A model generated the notes under the pieces. That model saw only the letters and a list, made by a program, of their open reading frames with translations. It had not been told where the DNA came from and did no database searches. Both the position numbers and the translations under genes were made by a program. Below, piece by piece: positions 32,547 to 41,626 of a stretch of 64,000 nt of DNA; within the stretch, counting starts at the first letter, position 1; each line of letters opens with the position of its first letter. The stretch is from Shimia sp965227725 (GTDB lineage: Bacteria; Pseudomonadota; Alphaproteobacteria; Rhodobacterales; Rhodobacteraceae): positions 620,001 to 684,000 of the forward strand of contig NZ_CBDDGH010000001.1 in the NCBI RefSeq assembly GCF_965227725.1, given 5' to 3'.

Positions 32547-34450
32547 GCCACGGCCTCCTGTTTCAACGCCGCTTTGAGCGCATCGGCCGCCCGGAAGGCC
32601 AGAGCGGCGAGGGTCAGCGTGGGATTGGAGGTGGCAATGGTGGGCATGGAGCCGCAGCCGACCATCCAGAGGTTCTCGTGATCCCACGTTTGCGAAACGC
32701 TGTTGGTGACAGAGTTTTTGCGCGAGGTGCCCATGCGATGGGTGCCGACAAGGTGGCCTGCGCCCCAGAAGGTGTAACCCTTGCCGTTGTAGGTGAAATA
32801 GCCTGCGGAATTGGGATCATAGGCGGTGTGGTCTTTCACGCCGAGGCGCTGGAAGATCTGTTTGCAGACATCGCGCGCGGCGGCGAGACCGGCGCGGGAG
32901 TAGTCATCCAGATCATAGGCGATCACCGGTCGGAAATCGCCCATCGGCGTGCGGTAGGCCGGATCAATTGTCACGCGGTTTGAGGCGCGCGGGAGCTGCT
33001 CGACCAAGACGCCAAGGCGGACCTGCCGCTGCACATCATGGTAAAGTTTGTCACGCAGGGCGGTGCCATAGAGGTTGTCCTGTTCCACAAGCCGCGCCAC
33101 ATCCGCATTTGGAGAGCCCGCCGCGAAGTTCCACCCCCAGTTGCCGATTTCCAGACGGAAGGCGCCTTTGCGGCCCCGGAAGCTGCCATCGCGGAAGTTC
33201 GCATAAGAAGAGGTCGAGCCAGGGCCACGGAAAGCACCGACAGGCTCCGGCGCCGCGCCCCAGCACATCATGTAAGGATGATCCATCAGGTTGCGGCCGA
33301 GCTCGCCGCTGCTGCGGCAGAGGTTTGAGGCCAGCGCCAAGGTGACATTCTCCACCGCGCCACCGGCCAGCACATATTGGCGGGCACGCACGCGGCGCAG
33401 ATCAAACTGCGCCACGCCCGGGAACGGGTATTTCTTGTAGATGATGCCACAGACCTTGCCGTCCTCTCCCACCTCGACTTTGGAGACCACGGCCTGCGTG
33501 ACCTTGCGCAGACGGTCTTTGCCCAGATGGACCGCATCGCCCAGCGTCTTCATGGCGTTGTATTTGGCCTGAATGGGGCAGATCGGGATGCAGCTGGAGT
33601 TGCCCTCACAGCGTTGGCCCATGAAGGCAAAAGCGCCGGTTGCGCCGCGCGGCACAAAAGGCGCGCGCGGCTCATTGCCCACCGAAAAAGTTCCATCTTT
33701 CTCTTTGGGCCTGCGCGGGGTCGAGTTGCGCCCTTGCGGCGTGTTGGAAACCTTCAGATGGACCGGGCCGTCATCATGTCCGATGTTGATCGGCATATCA
33801 TCAGCCTTGGCAAAGAACCCATCCACATAAGACGAGGGGATCGGGTGCATCGGGTATTCGTAGTCTTTGGCGAAGTATCCTTCGTTGTCCTCCGGCTGGG
33901 TTGGATTGATGCCCAGCGCCTCGGGGGTCTGCTCTTTCACATCGGCGGAAACGCCAATCTCCCATTCAGCACGCTCATAGTAAGGGCGCAGATCCTGATA
34001 GGAGATCGGCCAGTCCACCCCTTTGCCAAAGCGGGTCTGCATCTCAAAATCGGCAGGCATCATGCGCAGGCTGGTGCCGAGCCAATGCAGCATGGTGCCG
34101 CCATAGGCGCGCAGGTAGTTGCTGCCAAAGGGCAGCGGGCCTTTCTGCACAAAATAGCCGTTGGTGTCTGGCTGGGTGCCGCGCACGGCGGTGATGTCGA
34201 GCACCGAGGGAGAAGGCAACGTGGGCAGATTGGGATAGGGCGAGTTGGGGGTCTTGGCCATCGACATGTAATATTGGTCAAGATAGCTCCGGTAGGTCTG
34301 CCACGTCTCGCCGTGGTCTGCGCCCGCCTCCAGAATAAGGACGGTCTGGCCAGCGGCGGCGAGCTCTTTGGCGACGATCCCACCAGCAATGCCCGCGCCA
34401 ACGATGACCACATCATAAAACCGGTCTTCTTCAAACACATCAGCGCTCAT
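32543..34450 (-). CDS. GMC family oxidoreductase
   Basis: A 635-residue FAD enzyme of the glucose-methanol-choline family (sugar/gluconate dehydrogenase branch). It has the FAD fold VVIVGAGIAGGIVAKELAAAG, the LEAGAD acid end, RAYGGTMLHWLGTSLRM, a cysteine-rich CEGNSSCIPICPIQAKYNAM segment typical of membrane-linked dehydrogenases, and the C-terminal active-site region GHLVGTHRMG plus NPTLTLAALAFRAAD. The start ATG 34450 follows GGAGGGG. The upstream small-subunit gene overlaps by four bases, matching the gamma/alpha arrangement of FAD-linked dehydrogenases. No cytochrome c subunit is adjacent. Confidence 0.9.
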   Translation of the reverse strand: MSADVFEEDRFYDVVIVGAGIAGGIVAKELAAAGQTVLILEAGADHGETWQTYRSYLDQYYMSMAKTPNSPYPNLPTLPSPSVLDITAVRGTQPDTNGYFVQKGPLPFGSNYLRAYGGTMLHWLGTSLRMMPADFEMQTRFGKGVDWPISYQDLRPYYERAEWEIGVSADVKEQTPEALGINPTQPEDNEGYFAKDYEYPMHPIPSSYVDGFFAKADDMPINIGHDDGPVHLKVSNTPQGRNSTPRRPKEKDGTFSVGNEPRAPFVPRGATGAFAFMGQRCEGNSSCIPICPIQAKYNAMKTLGDAVHLGKDRLRKVTQAVVSKVEVGEDGKVCGIIYKKYPFPGVAQFDLRRVRARQYVLAGGAVENVTLALASNLCRSSGELGRNLMDHPYMMCWGAAPEPVGAFRGPGSTSSYANFRDGSFRGRKGAFRLEIGNWGWNFAAGSPNADVARLVEQDNLYGTALRDKLYHDVQRQVRLGVLVEQLPRASNRVTIDPAYRTPMGDFRPVIAYDLDDYSRAGLAAARDVCKQIFQRLGVKDHTAYDPNSAGYFTYNGKGYTFWGAGHLVGTHRMGTSRKNSVTNSVSQTWDHENLWMVGCGSMPTIATSNPTLTLAALAFRAADALKAALKQEAVA

Positions 34451-34914
34451 GATCCGCCCCTCCCCGCAGGAGGTTTCATCGCCCAAGCGCCAAAACCCTG
34501 TTGTTTGGCACCCATAGGGTGCGCGCCGATGGCATCCCAGACGAGGCCTTCCTTATAGGCGCGGCTGGAGAGGATGCGCGCGGTGTCAAAGCGCGATGCA
34601 CCGTAGGCATCGGTCCAGTCCTGAGGCAGCGGCGCCCATTGGCCGAGGTACCAAAGCTGGATCAGGGCGCGGGCGACGGGGCCGTGGCATTTGTCTGAAA
34701 GAAAGTGGTCGCGCACGACGGCATCCGGGTCATTGCACCCGAGTTTGCCAGCGCCCGCGAGAAAGCTTTCGCGGACCTCCTCTGACAGGACCTGCTGAAA
34801 TTGATGCCAATATTCGGGGGCGCAGCCGGTGCCTTGCAATTCGGCGGGGGAATAACCGGTCAGCACCGCGCTGATGGTGAGGAAGGCGTCAAAGGCGGGA
34901 TCAGACTGTGTCAT
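34447..34914 (-). CDS. FAD-dependent sugar/sorbitol dehydrogenase small-subunit-like protein
   Basis: A 155-residue protein resembling the small (gamma) subunit family of FAD-dependent sorbitol/gluconate dehydrogenases (FAD-SLDH type): FLTISAVLTGYSPAEL, then the helical middle and the tryptophan-rich WYLGQWAP. Known partners are exported by a Tat signal on this subunit; no twin-arginine signal is visible here, so the complex may be cytosolic. It overlaps the ADC-like gene by 14 bases and the GMC gene by four, so stoichiometric synthesis with the GMC subunit is likely. Identification is by family features, so moderate. Confidence 0.72.
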   Translation of the reverse strand: MTQSDPAFDAFLTISAVLTGYSPAELQGTGCAPEYWHQFQQVLSEEVRESFLAGAGKLGCNDPDAVVRDHFLSDKCHGPVARALIQLWYLGQWAPLPQDWTDAYGASRFDTARILSSRAYKEGLVWDAIGAHPMGAKQQGFGAWAMKPPAGRGGS

Positions 34915-35842
34915 GGCGGTCTCCGTCAATGGCGTCGACGTAAAAGCCGCGCGGCTCAAAACAGGCGGGTGGACTTTCAAAGACCTGAATGGCCACGGGC
35001 GTCATATCAGTGAAAAGCCTGTGCATGTCCCGCGTCATGGGGAAGTCATTGTCCCCGAGCTTGAGCTCGAAGGTCTTGGCGATCTCCTGCCCCGCTTCAT
35101 CGGTCAGCAGCGCGGTTTCAAACAGTCCGGAGATGGTCCAGCGGGTCCAGACCGTGCGCCCCAAGCCGGTGGCAAATTCAGGGATCGGCGTGCAATTGGT
35201 GATCGCCCATTGATCACCGGTCAGCAGGCCGAAATCGGCACTCAGGTCGTAGACGATGGTTTCAGGATCATCGGGATTGACCAGCTGTATCCACCATTTC
35301 TTACTTTGCCGGGGCGGCTCCCCCTTCATCTTGGCATTGAGAGCAGGCACCTTGTAATTGAAGTGGCCCAGAAACTTCGGTTCGCCAAAGGCCTCCCGCC
35401 CGGCCTTCACTGCCATGGCGTTGTCAGCGGCCACATGCACGCGCAAGTGACCAATGGTTTTGGTTTGATCGCGGCCGTGCAGATACTCCCACAGCGAGAC
35501 CTGCGGCACGCCAGGGACGCGGTTTTGCGGATAGGCGAGAAGATTGAATTCCACCTCGTTCACAAAGCCAAGCGAATTGTCGTAATGCGCGGTGTAGCGT
35601 TGGAAATTCAGAAGAATGACAGCTTTGTCGTTGCCTTTGCCATCGGGAAATCTGGCGACACAGAGACCAGTGCCTTTGACAAAGGCTTCGGCGACGTCCG
35701 GGTCTGTGTACCAGTACATCCATTGGCATTGCAGGGAGGCATAGAAGAAGGGGAAAGTGTCAAATTCTTTGGGCAGCTTGGGCATCACGCCCGCGATATT
35801 GATCTGTTTGCACGGGTTTTCAGTCTGGCTGTCGTCTGTCAT
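34901..35842 (-). CDS. Acetoacetate decarboxylase-like protein of unknown substrate
   Basis: A 313-residue protein with the look of the acetoacetate decarboxylase superfamily: LLNFQRYTAHYDNSLGFVNE VEFNLL followed by AGREAFGEPKFLGHFNYKV, comparable with the GREIYGFPK region of ADC. The lysine nucleophile of true decarboxylases is not clear (the EVK context is changed), so it may be a hydratase or aldolase-type member. It follows the cyclase gene by 72 bases with a hairpin between and AGGGAGGGACC before the ATG. Its overlap with the dehydrogenase small subunit suggests one pathway. No assigned function. Confidence 0.65.
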   Translation of the reverse strand: MTDDSQTENPCKQINIAGVMPKLPKEFDTFPFFYASLQCQWMYWYTDPDVAEAFVKGTGLCVARFPDGKGNDKAVILLNFQRYTAHYDNSLGFVNEVEFNLLAYPQNRVPGVPQVSLWEYLHGRDQTKTIGHLRVHVAADNAMAVKAGREAFGEPKFLGHFNYKVPALNAKMKGEPPRQSKKWWIQLVNPDDPETIVYDLSADFGLLTGDQWAITNCTPIPEFATGLGRTVWTRWTISGLFETALLTDEAGQEIAKTFELKLGDNDFPMTRDMHRLFTDMTPVAIQVFESPPACFEPRGFYVDAIDGDRHDTV

Positions 35843-35858
35843 TGGTCCCTCCCTATGT

Positions 35859-35875
35859 GCCGCCTTTCTGGCGGC
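35859..35875 (-). other. Hairpin between the cyclase and ADC-like genes
   Basis: GCCGCC (35859-35864) and GGCGGC (35870-35875) form a 6-bp stem with a 5-base loop in the 72-base gap, 16 bases before the ADC-like start. There is no T-run, so it more likely stabilises or processes the message than ends it. Confidence 0.4.
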
Positions 35876-35914
35876 TGACGATGTGCTTGATCTTCTCTCC
35901 GTCTTTTCTGTGTT

Positions 35915-38900
35915 TCAGGTGGCCAGCTTGGCCAAGGCCTTCCACGCCTGGGTCAGGGCCGGGTCTTTGGCCTTGGCCTTGCCAAGCTTGGTTTTCATGT
36001 TGTCGCTTGCGTCGCGCAGCCTGTCTGCCGCCGAGGGGATGGCGGCGAGATCGGCCACGGCCGAGGGCAAGGCCCCGTGGTGGCCCATCTCAAACGCCAG
36101 CGCGATGGCACGCTCCAGATGGGTGATCGCCGCGGTGCGGTTGCCTTTGGCCAGCGCCACCCGCCCCTGCAACCCGGCGAGACCGACAACCCAGAATTTC
36201 TCCCCGCTTATGGTGACAAAATCATTGGCCTCCGCCAGCAGGTCTTCGGCCAGATCAAACTCCTCGCGCAAGAGCGCCACGTCGGCGTAGAGGTAGAGGA
36301 AATAACTCAGACCAAGGCGGCAACCGGTCTCGCGCCATTCATCCAAGCCAAGCCGGATTTCGGCCAATGCGTTGACCTGCGGGTCGTGGCGCTGCGCCCA
36401 GCCGTTCATCACCCGCGCCCAGCCGCGCCAGAACTGGAAGGAATACTCTTCCGACAGGGTGATCAGGCGGGCGGAGGTTTCGGCCACGCGGGCCTCGTCG
36501 CCGCTGAATTGTCCAAGCCATCCGGCAAAGGCATTGGCAAAAGACACGCTGAAGGGATGCGCGGTTTCTTCGGCGTGGACAAGGCAGCGCTCGCTGGCCT
36601 CACGGGCGCCGATCACATCCCCTGCGAGCCAGCGCGACAGGCCGAGGTAGCCGTTGAGCGCCACCGACAGATCCACCACATCAAAATCCAGCCCGCGCTT
36701 GCGGTCCTCCAATGTCAGATCCACGGCGATGCCGGCATCCAGAAAGGAAATGGCTTTGTGCGGGTGGCCCAGATAGGTCTGCAACGCGCCCATGGAGCGC
36801 TCGGTCGCGGCCAGTGTCATGGGGCTGCCAAGGTCGCGGGCCAGAGAGACCAGCCGGTCTGCGTTGTTTTGCGAGGTGGCGTATTCGCCCCCCAGCATCA
36901 TGGAGCGGAACTGGCCGTAGATGACTTTGAAGAGCCGCTCCATTTCACCGTATTGGCGGCAGAGCTCCTGTGCGCGGGCATAGGCGGTGATCACGGTTTC
37001 ATGGGCATAGCCGCGCACAAAGGCCAGAGGCACGGCGAGCAAGATTTGCAGATCAATCTCGCGATGATCACGCTCCTGAGACGGTGGCAGCTCGCGCAGG
37101 CATTCCAGAGAGTTCTGCAGATGAGAGATCGCTTCGACGTTGGCGGACTGCAAGGTGGCGCGCCGTGCCGCGGAGAGCATAAAGCCTTCGGCTTTGGCAA
37201 AATTGCCTGCCTTTTGGTAGTGATAGCCAAGGATTTCCGGCTCGCCCCCCGGCTCTCTGGGGTCGCCTGTGTCGAGCACGCGGGCAATCCGACCGTGCCA
37301 TTTGGCCGCTGTGGCGCGCAGCATGGATTGATAGGCTGCATCCTGCACCAGAGCGTGGCGGAATTTGTAAGACTGCACATCACCCGGCAGTCCAGCGGGC
37401 ACGATCAGTTCGGCCTCCAAGAGCTGATCCAGCGCGTCGCGGGTTTCCAGCTCGTCCCAATCCAGCACCTCGCGCAGGATGTCATGTCCAAAGACGCGCC
37501 CGATTGCGGCGGCGACCTGCACCACCTCGCGGCTGGCGGAGAGCCGATCCAGACGTGACATCAGCGAGTCCTGCAGGGATTCCGGGATTGCGAGGGACAG
37601 CTCGGCGGTGCTTTGGGAGTGATCCTCAAAGAGGCCGGTCTCCATCGCCATTTTGGTCAGCTCCTCCACAAAGAGCGGCACACCGTCGGTGCGCTCCGCA
37701 AGCTGGTTGAGGATGGCGGCGGGCGGGCGCATACCGGCGATGCTTTCGACCAGTTTGAAGGTGTCGGCGCGGCCAAGTCGGTTGAGCTCCAGCGTGGTGA
37801 CATGGGGCTGGTTGCGCCAGGGGGAGTCAAATTCTCCGCGTGCAGTCATCAGGATCAGACAGCGCCGCTCCGCAAGCCGGGCGATCCACTGGTCGACAAA
37901 ATCCAGCGTGGAGGCATCCATCCAGTGCACGTCATCCAGAAGCAGGAGCAGCGGGTGCTCTGCCTCCATCGCGCAGCAGATTTGCAAGAGTGCGCTGACA
38001 AGGGCGGCTTTTTCACGCTCTGGTGCCATCGGAGCCGAGCTGCCGGTCTCCTCATCAAAGCCCATGAGACGCAGGACCGGCGCGCCGCTGATGGTGACAT
38101 CAAGGCCGAGCTTTTGCATGAAGGCGATGGCCTGCGCCCGGTTGTCAGACGCCTCGGCGCCGGGTGTGAGGTTCATCACGGAAGCCAGAGCGTTTTTGAC
38201 CGGAAAGAACGCGCTGCTTTGGTGCATGGGTGAGCCAAAGAAGGTGAGGCTGCTGAAGGTGCCGTTGCTGATATCCTGATTGAGCGCAAAGGCGATTTTG
38301 GTTTTGCCAACGCCCGCGTCTCCGGTGAGCAGAAGCACCTGCCCGTCGCCTTCCAGCGCATCGTCCCAGCGCGACTTCACCAGTGCGATCTCTGCCCCGC
38401 GTCCTATGATCGGCGTATCGCTTTGCAAAACCTCCCTGCGCGGGGTCTGGAAGACGCCGTGGCTGATCGACACAGAAAAAAGCTCAAGCGGGGCTTCGAC
38501 ACCGGCGAGCTCCGGACTGCCAAGCGAGGCATACTCCAGCCGGTCGCCGATCAATCTGCGTGTGACCTCTGTCACCACAACCTGGCCAACCTTGGCGGCG
38601 GACTGCACCCGCGCGGCGACATTGGGCGTATCCCCGAAGAGCCACATTTTCTCATCCAGAGAGGCACTGTTGGCGGCGCCGACCACAACGGGGCCAGTGT
38701 GCAATCCGAGGCGCACCTGTGTGCTGACGGAGCTGTCGTTCAGCGCGCTGGCGATCTCTGCGGCACGGTCGTTGATTTCCAGCGCGCAGACGGCGGCGGC
38801 GTAGTGGCTGCCCTCTTTGGCCACCGGATAGCCGAACACCGCCACAACGCCATCCCCGGCAAAATTGGCAACCTTGCCGCCAAATTTGTCGACCACGGTT

Positions 38901-39274
38901 TCCACCAGCGTGCGGTAGCGGGTGATCAGATCGCGGTAGTCTTCGGGATCGAGCTGGGCCGACAAGGCGGTCGAGCCAACAAGGTCGCTGAACAAGACCG
39001 TGAGCAACCGCCGCTCTGCCACATCCTCAGGTGGCGGGATTGTTGGCACCTTAAAGATCGCATCCTGAGGCGCAGGCGTGGCGCTCAGCAGATCTTCCCG
39101 CGCCTCTTCCTCCAGCGCGGTGCCGCAATTGGTACAGAATTTCGCGCCCGGCGTGGTCTGGTGGCCGCAGTTTGAACACGCCAGTCGCAGCGAGTTCCCG
39201 CAGTGTTGGCAAAAATTGGCGCCAACCGGGTTCTCTGTATCGCATTGTGAACAAGAACTAACGAGGCCTTCCAA
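35915..39274 (-). CDS. Class III cyclase - STAND ATPase - TPR regulator with double zinc ribbon
   Basis: A roughly 1,120-residue multi-domain protein. The N-terminus has paired zinc ribbons (CSQCDTENPVGANFCQHCG and CSNCG...CTNCG). Next comes a class III adenylate/guanylate cyclase domain (about 90-270) with metal Asp in FSDLVGST and NFAGDGVVAVFG, and WLFGDTPNVAARVQSA. Then an AAA/STAND ATPase (Walker A LLTGDAGVGKTK, Walker B LLLLLDDVHWMDAS) and long C-terminal TPR-like repeats. It fits signal-responsive cyclases that act as switch proteins. Start: TTG 39274, because GAGGAG lies six bases upstream; GTG 39292 would put that Shine-Dalgarno inside the gene. First of five same-strand genes. Confidence 0.9.
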   Translation of the reverse strand: MEGLVSSCSQCDTENPVGANFCQHCGNSLRLACSNCGHQTTPGAKFCTNCGTALEEEAREDLLSATPAPQDAIFKVPTIPPPEDVAERRLLTVLFSDLVGSTALSAQLDPEDYRDLITRYRTLVETVVDKFGGKVANFAGDGVVAVFGYPVAKEGSHYAAAVCALEINDRAAEIASALNDSSVSTQVRLGLHTGPVVVGAANSASLDEKMWLFGDTPNVAARVQSAAKVGQVVVTEVTRRLIGDRLEYASLGSPELAGVEAPLELFSVSISHGVFQTPRREVLQSDTPIIGRGAEIALVKSRWDDALEGDGQVLLLTGDAGVGKTKIAFALNQDISNGTFSSLTFFGSPMHQSSAFFPVKNALASVMNLTPGAEASDNRAQAIAFMQKLGLDVTISGAPVLRLMGFDEETGSSAPMAPEREKAALVSALLQICCAMEAEHPLLLLLDDVHWMDASTLDFVDQWIARLAERRCLILMTARGEFDSPWRNQPHVTTLELNRLGRADTFKLVESIAGMRPPAAILNQLAERTDGVPLFVEELTKMAMETGLFEDHSQSTAELSLAIPESLQDSLMSRLDRLSASREVVQVAAAIGRVFGHDILREVLDWDELETRDALDQLLEAELIVPAGLPGDVQSYKFRHALVQDAAYQSMLRATAAKWHGRIARVLDTGDPREPGGEPEILGYHYQKAGNFAKAEGFMLSAARRATLQSANVEAISHLQNSLECLRELPPSQERDHREIDLQILLAVPLAFVRGYAHETVITAYARAQELCRQYGEMERLFKVIYGQFRSMMLGGEYATSQNNADRLVSLARDLGSPMTLAATERSMGALQTYLGHPHKAISFLDAGIAVDLTLEDRKRGLDFDVVDLSVALNGYLGLSRWLAGDVIGAREASERCLVHAEETAHPFSVSFANAFAGWLGQFSGDEARVAETSARLITLSEEYSFQFWRGWARVMNGWAQRHDPQVNALAEIRLGLDEWRETGCRLGLSYFLYLYADVALLREEFDLAEDLLAEANDFVTISGEKFWVVGLAGLQGRVALAKGNRTAAITHLERAIALAFEMGHHGALPSAVADLAAIPSAADRLRDASDNMKTKLGKAKAKDPALTQAWKALAKLAT

Positions 39275-39340
39275 ACGGCACTCCTCACGCACATCAAAAT
39301 CACTAAAAGCGTTTCAGAGCACTCTGCGTTTGGTAGAAAT

Positions 39341-39366
39341 TCCTTGGTCACGGCTCTTCCCAAGGA
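39341..39366. promoter_or_regulatory. Inverted repeat upstream of the cyclase gene
   Basis: The 251-base gap 39275-39525 holds TCCTTGG (39341-39347) facing CCAAGGA (39360-39366) with a 12-base spacer, and another GTCCTTGGG near 39458. It lies upstream of the cyclase start on the minus strand and could be an operator or hairpin. No other gene is evident in the gap. Confidence 0.35.
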
Positions 39367-39525
39367 CTGCCTGCCTCACTCTGGCGGCGTGCGGCAGGTA
39401 AAACGCAAAGTGCCTCAAACGGCAAATCGCCACTTAGTATGTACCACAAATGCGCCTGATTGTCCTTGGGAATTGCAGCTCTCCTTGCGCGCTCTACCCT
39501 TGCAGGAAAGGGGTTTGAGCGCCTT

Positions 39526-40308
39526 CTACCTGAACTTGGGTGGACGCTTTTCAAGGAACGCGGTCATGCCCTCGCGCTGTGCCGGAAGGCCGTAGAGGGC
39601 GTGATACATCTGCCGCTCAAAGCGCAGGCCTGCGTTGAGCCCCACTTCTTCGGCCTCATTCACACAAGCGCGCGCCATCATGACGATGTCTTTGGGATAG
39701 CTTGCGATGGTCGCAGCCACCTCCTGAGCGGTGCTGTGCAGCGCCTCTTCAGGCACCACACGGCTGACCAGACCGATGGCCTGCGCCTCGGGTGCGTCAA
39801 TCATGCGGCCGGTGAGGATCATATCCATTGCGCAGGCGCGGCCCACAAGTTTGGTCAGCCGCTGCGTGCCGCCAATGCCGGGGATGCAGCCGATCTTGAC
39901 CTCCGGCTGCCCAAAGCGCGCGGTTTCTGAGGCGAGGATCACATCGCACATCATCGCCAGCTCACACCCGCCGCCCAGCGCATAGCCTGAAACCGCCGCC
40001 ACCTTGGGCGTGCGCAGGGAGGCAAAGCGATCCCAGCCCGCAAAAAAGGCGGTCTCATACATGGAGCCATAATCCTGCACATTGAGTTCGGCGATATCGG
40101 CCCCCGCGGCAAAGGCGCGGGCGTTGCCGGTGAACACCATACAGCCGATGTCGGGGTCGGGGTCGTGGATGGAGGCGCAATCCAGCACCTCCTCCAGAAC
40201 CTGAGAGTTGAGCGCATTCAGCGCCTTGGGCCGGTTGAGCGTGATCGTCAGAACACGCCCCTCCTTCTCTGTCAGAATGGTCTCATAGCCTTGGACATCA
40301 TCACGCAT
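39526..40308 (-). CDS. Enoyl-CoA hydratase
   Basis: A 260-residue crotonase. All catalytic parts are present: oxyanion loops AFAAGADIAEL and GYALGGGCELAMMCD (general base Glu of GGCE) and the second Glu in FGQPEVKIGCIPGIGGTQRL, as in short-chain enoyl-CoA hydratases. It probably adds water across 2-enoyl-CoA. The ATG at 40308 follows the stop of the membrane oxidoreductase gene by one base, and this start is chosen over an upstream in-frame ATG that would overlap it. Third gene of the adenylation/oxidoreductase operon, so its substrate is probably linked to that module. Confidence 0.9.
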   Translation of the reverse strand: MRDDVQGYETILTEKEGRVLTITLNRPKALNALNSQVLEEVLDCASIHDPDPDIGCMVFTGNARAFAAGADIAELNVQDYGSMYETAFFAGWDRFASLRTPKVAAVSGYALGGGCELAMMCDVILASETARFGQPEVKIGCIPGIGGTQRLTKLVGRACAMDMILTGRMIDAPEAQAIGLVSRVVPEEALHSTAQEVAATIASYPKDIVMMARACVNEAEEVGLNAGLRFERQMYHALYGLPAQREGMTAFLEKRPPKFR

Positions 40309-40309
40309 A

Positions 40310-41626
40310 TCAACTGTCCCAAATTGCACCGAAAGCGGGGATGCCTTCGCGTTCCATGTCATAGATCACCTGTTGGGTGAGCTTCTGGTTGGAGATCACA
40401 ATCACCGCCTCGGCTCCGGTCTGGCGCACCGCCTCAAGTGCAAGGGCGGAGAGGTTGGGTTTGCCACGGGCATCCGTGTCCCAGATCAGCGGATCATGGG
40501 TGTTGCTTTCGATCTCATCCACCAGCGCATCCCCATAGGTCTTGCGCGGCGACCGGGTGGACCAGATCAGCTTGTTGGGCACCTCATGGGCCAAAAGATG
40601 CGGCAGAATCGGGCCAATGCCGCTGCCGGTGCCGACATAGACCACCTTTTTAAAGAGCACCTCGATGCGGGCCACGCCCGAGGTGGTGATGCCTTTGACC
40701 CAGACGTGGCTGGGGGGCGTGTCGATGAAGCGCCCGGTCCAGTCCCCTGCCCGGCTGATCACCAGACGGTAGCCCGCCTCCCCCGGGGTGGGGATGTTGG
40801 CAAAGGAGTGCCATTCGCGCAGCGGGCTGAGGCTGAGCGCGTTGGAGGAGCCAGCAAAGGGAGTGTCACCATAGTTAAAGCGCACCACAACCGCGTGGTT
40901 GGAGGGCTTTTCCACCTCGATTGGCACCTTCTTGAGGGTCAGCCACGGGGAGACAATCGACAGCGTCAGCACGCAGAGCAGCCAGAAGGCGAGGCTCTCG
41001 GTCATCGGCTGTCCCGCATCGCGCAGCATGGAGGCATTGTGGAGCCAGAACAGCCCCAGCAGCGACCAACCCGCGAAACGGTGGATGTGCTCAAAGCGGT
41101 TGTGAAACTTTTGACGGATGGGGCCGATGGCCGAGAGGATCATCAGGGTCATGAGCCCCACCATGAAGCCGGTCAGCCACAGCGTTTGCAGAGAGGCTCC
41201 GCCGGTGCCGTTTAGCGCGTTTGACACAAGAGCAAAGAGCAGGAAGGCAAACCAGATCGACCCGGCCACCGCGCCGCCGGAGTGCAGCCCGCCAAAGTGG
41301 AAGACCTTGCCCGCGCCCCAGCGGATCCAGAGCGGCCAGCTGGTGGGAATGCGTGTGGCGAGCCAGAACAGCAAGTTCACCACGCGCTGTTGCCGGATCA
41401 GGATCGCCAGCGTGAAGTTCAAAAGCGCCACCTGCGCAATCGCGGCAGTGTGAAACCCTGCCGCGCTCTGCCAAACGCCGCCCGTGATGCCCTGCACAAA
41501 GACCCAGAGGTTCACGATGGCAACCACGGCGGCGAGCCGTCGGTATTCAATCAGAGAGGGGTGCCGCGTGATGTTTCGGAAGTTGAAGCGGCGGGTCGGC
41601 TTGATGTTGGTGGTCTGCGTGGTCAT
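40310..41626 (-). CDS. TmpA-like membrane flavoprotein (ferredoxin-reductase-type)
   Basis: A 438-residue protein with about six hydrophobic segments (roughly 31-50, 58-78, 82-92, 120-138, 147-168, 185-200, 212-228) followed by a cytosolic FAD/NAD(P)-binding half; GTGSGIGPILPHLL (332-345) is the nucleotide motif. Histidines H182 and H196, 14 residues apart in FEHIHRFAGWSLLGLFWLHN, could ligate heme as in ferric reductases. From memory, this layout resembles fungal TmpA and the C-terminal part of TmpL. It overlaps the adenylation gene by four bases. Electron donor and acceptor are unknown. Confidence 0.8.
   Translation of the reverse strand: MTTQTTNIKPTRRFNFRNITRHPSLIEYRRLAAVVAIVNLWVFVQGITGGVWQSAAGFHTAAIAQVALLNFTLAILIRQQRVVNLLFWLATRIPTSWPLWIRWGAGKVFHFGGLHSGGAVAGSIWFAFLLFALVSNALNGTGGASLQTLWLTGFMVGLMTLMILSAIGPIRQKFHNRFEHIHRFAGWSLLGLFWLHNASMLRDAGQPMTESLAFWLLCVLTLSIVSPWLTLKKVPIEVEKPSNHAVVVRFNYGDTPFAGSSNALSLSPLREWHSFANIPTPGEAGYRLVISRAGDWTGRFIDTPPSHVWVKGITTSGVARIEVLFKKVVYVGTGSGIGPILPHLLAHEVPNKLIWSTRSPRKTYGDALVDEIESNTHDPLIWDTDARGKPNLSALALEAVRQTGAEAVIVISNQKLTQQVIYDMEREGIPAFGAIWDS

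Noticed and set aside
31464..34450. Violacein or rebeccamycin-type indole cluster
   Set aside because: Only the VioB-like ferritin fold fits; no tryptophan oxidase, VioC/D/E-like or halogenase gene is present.
36077..37558. A 493-codon open frame on the plus strand opposite the cyclase-STAND gene
   Set aside because: Its codons mirror the TPR region of the minus-strand gene; no start signal and no family signature.
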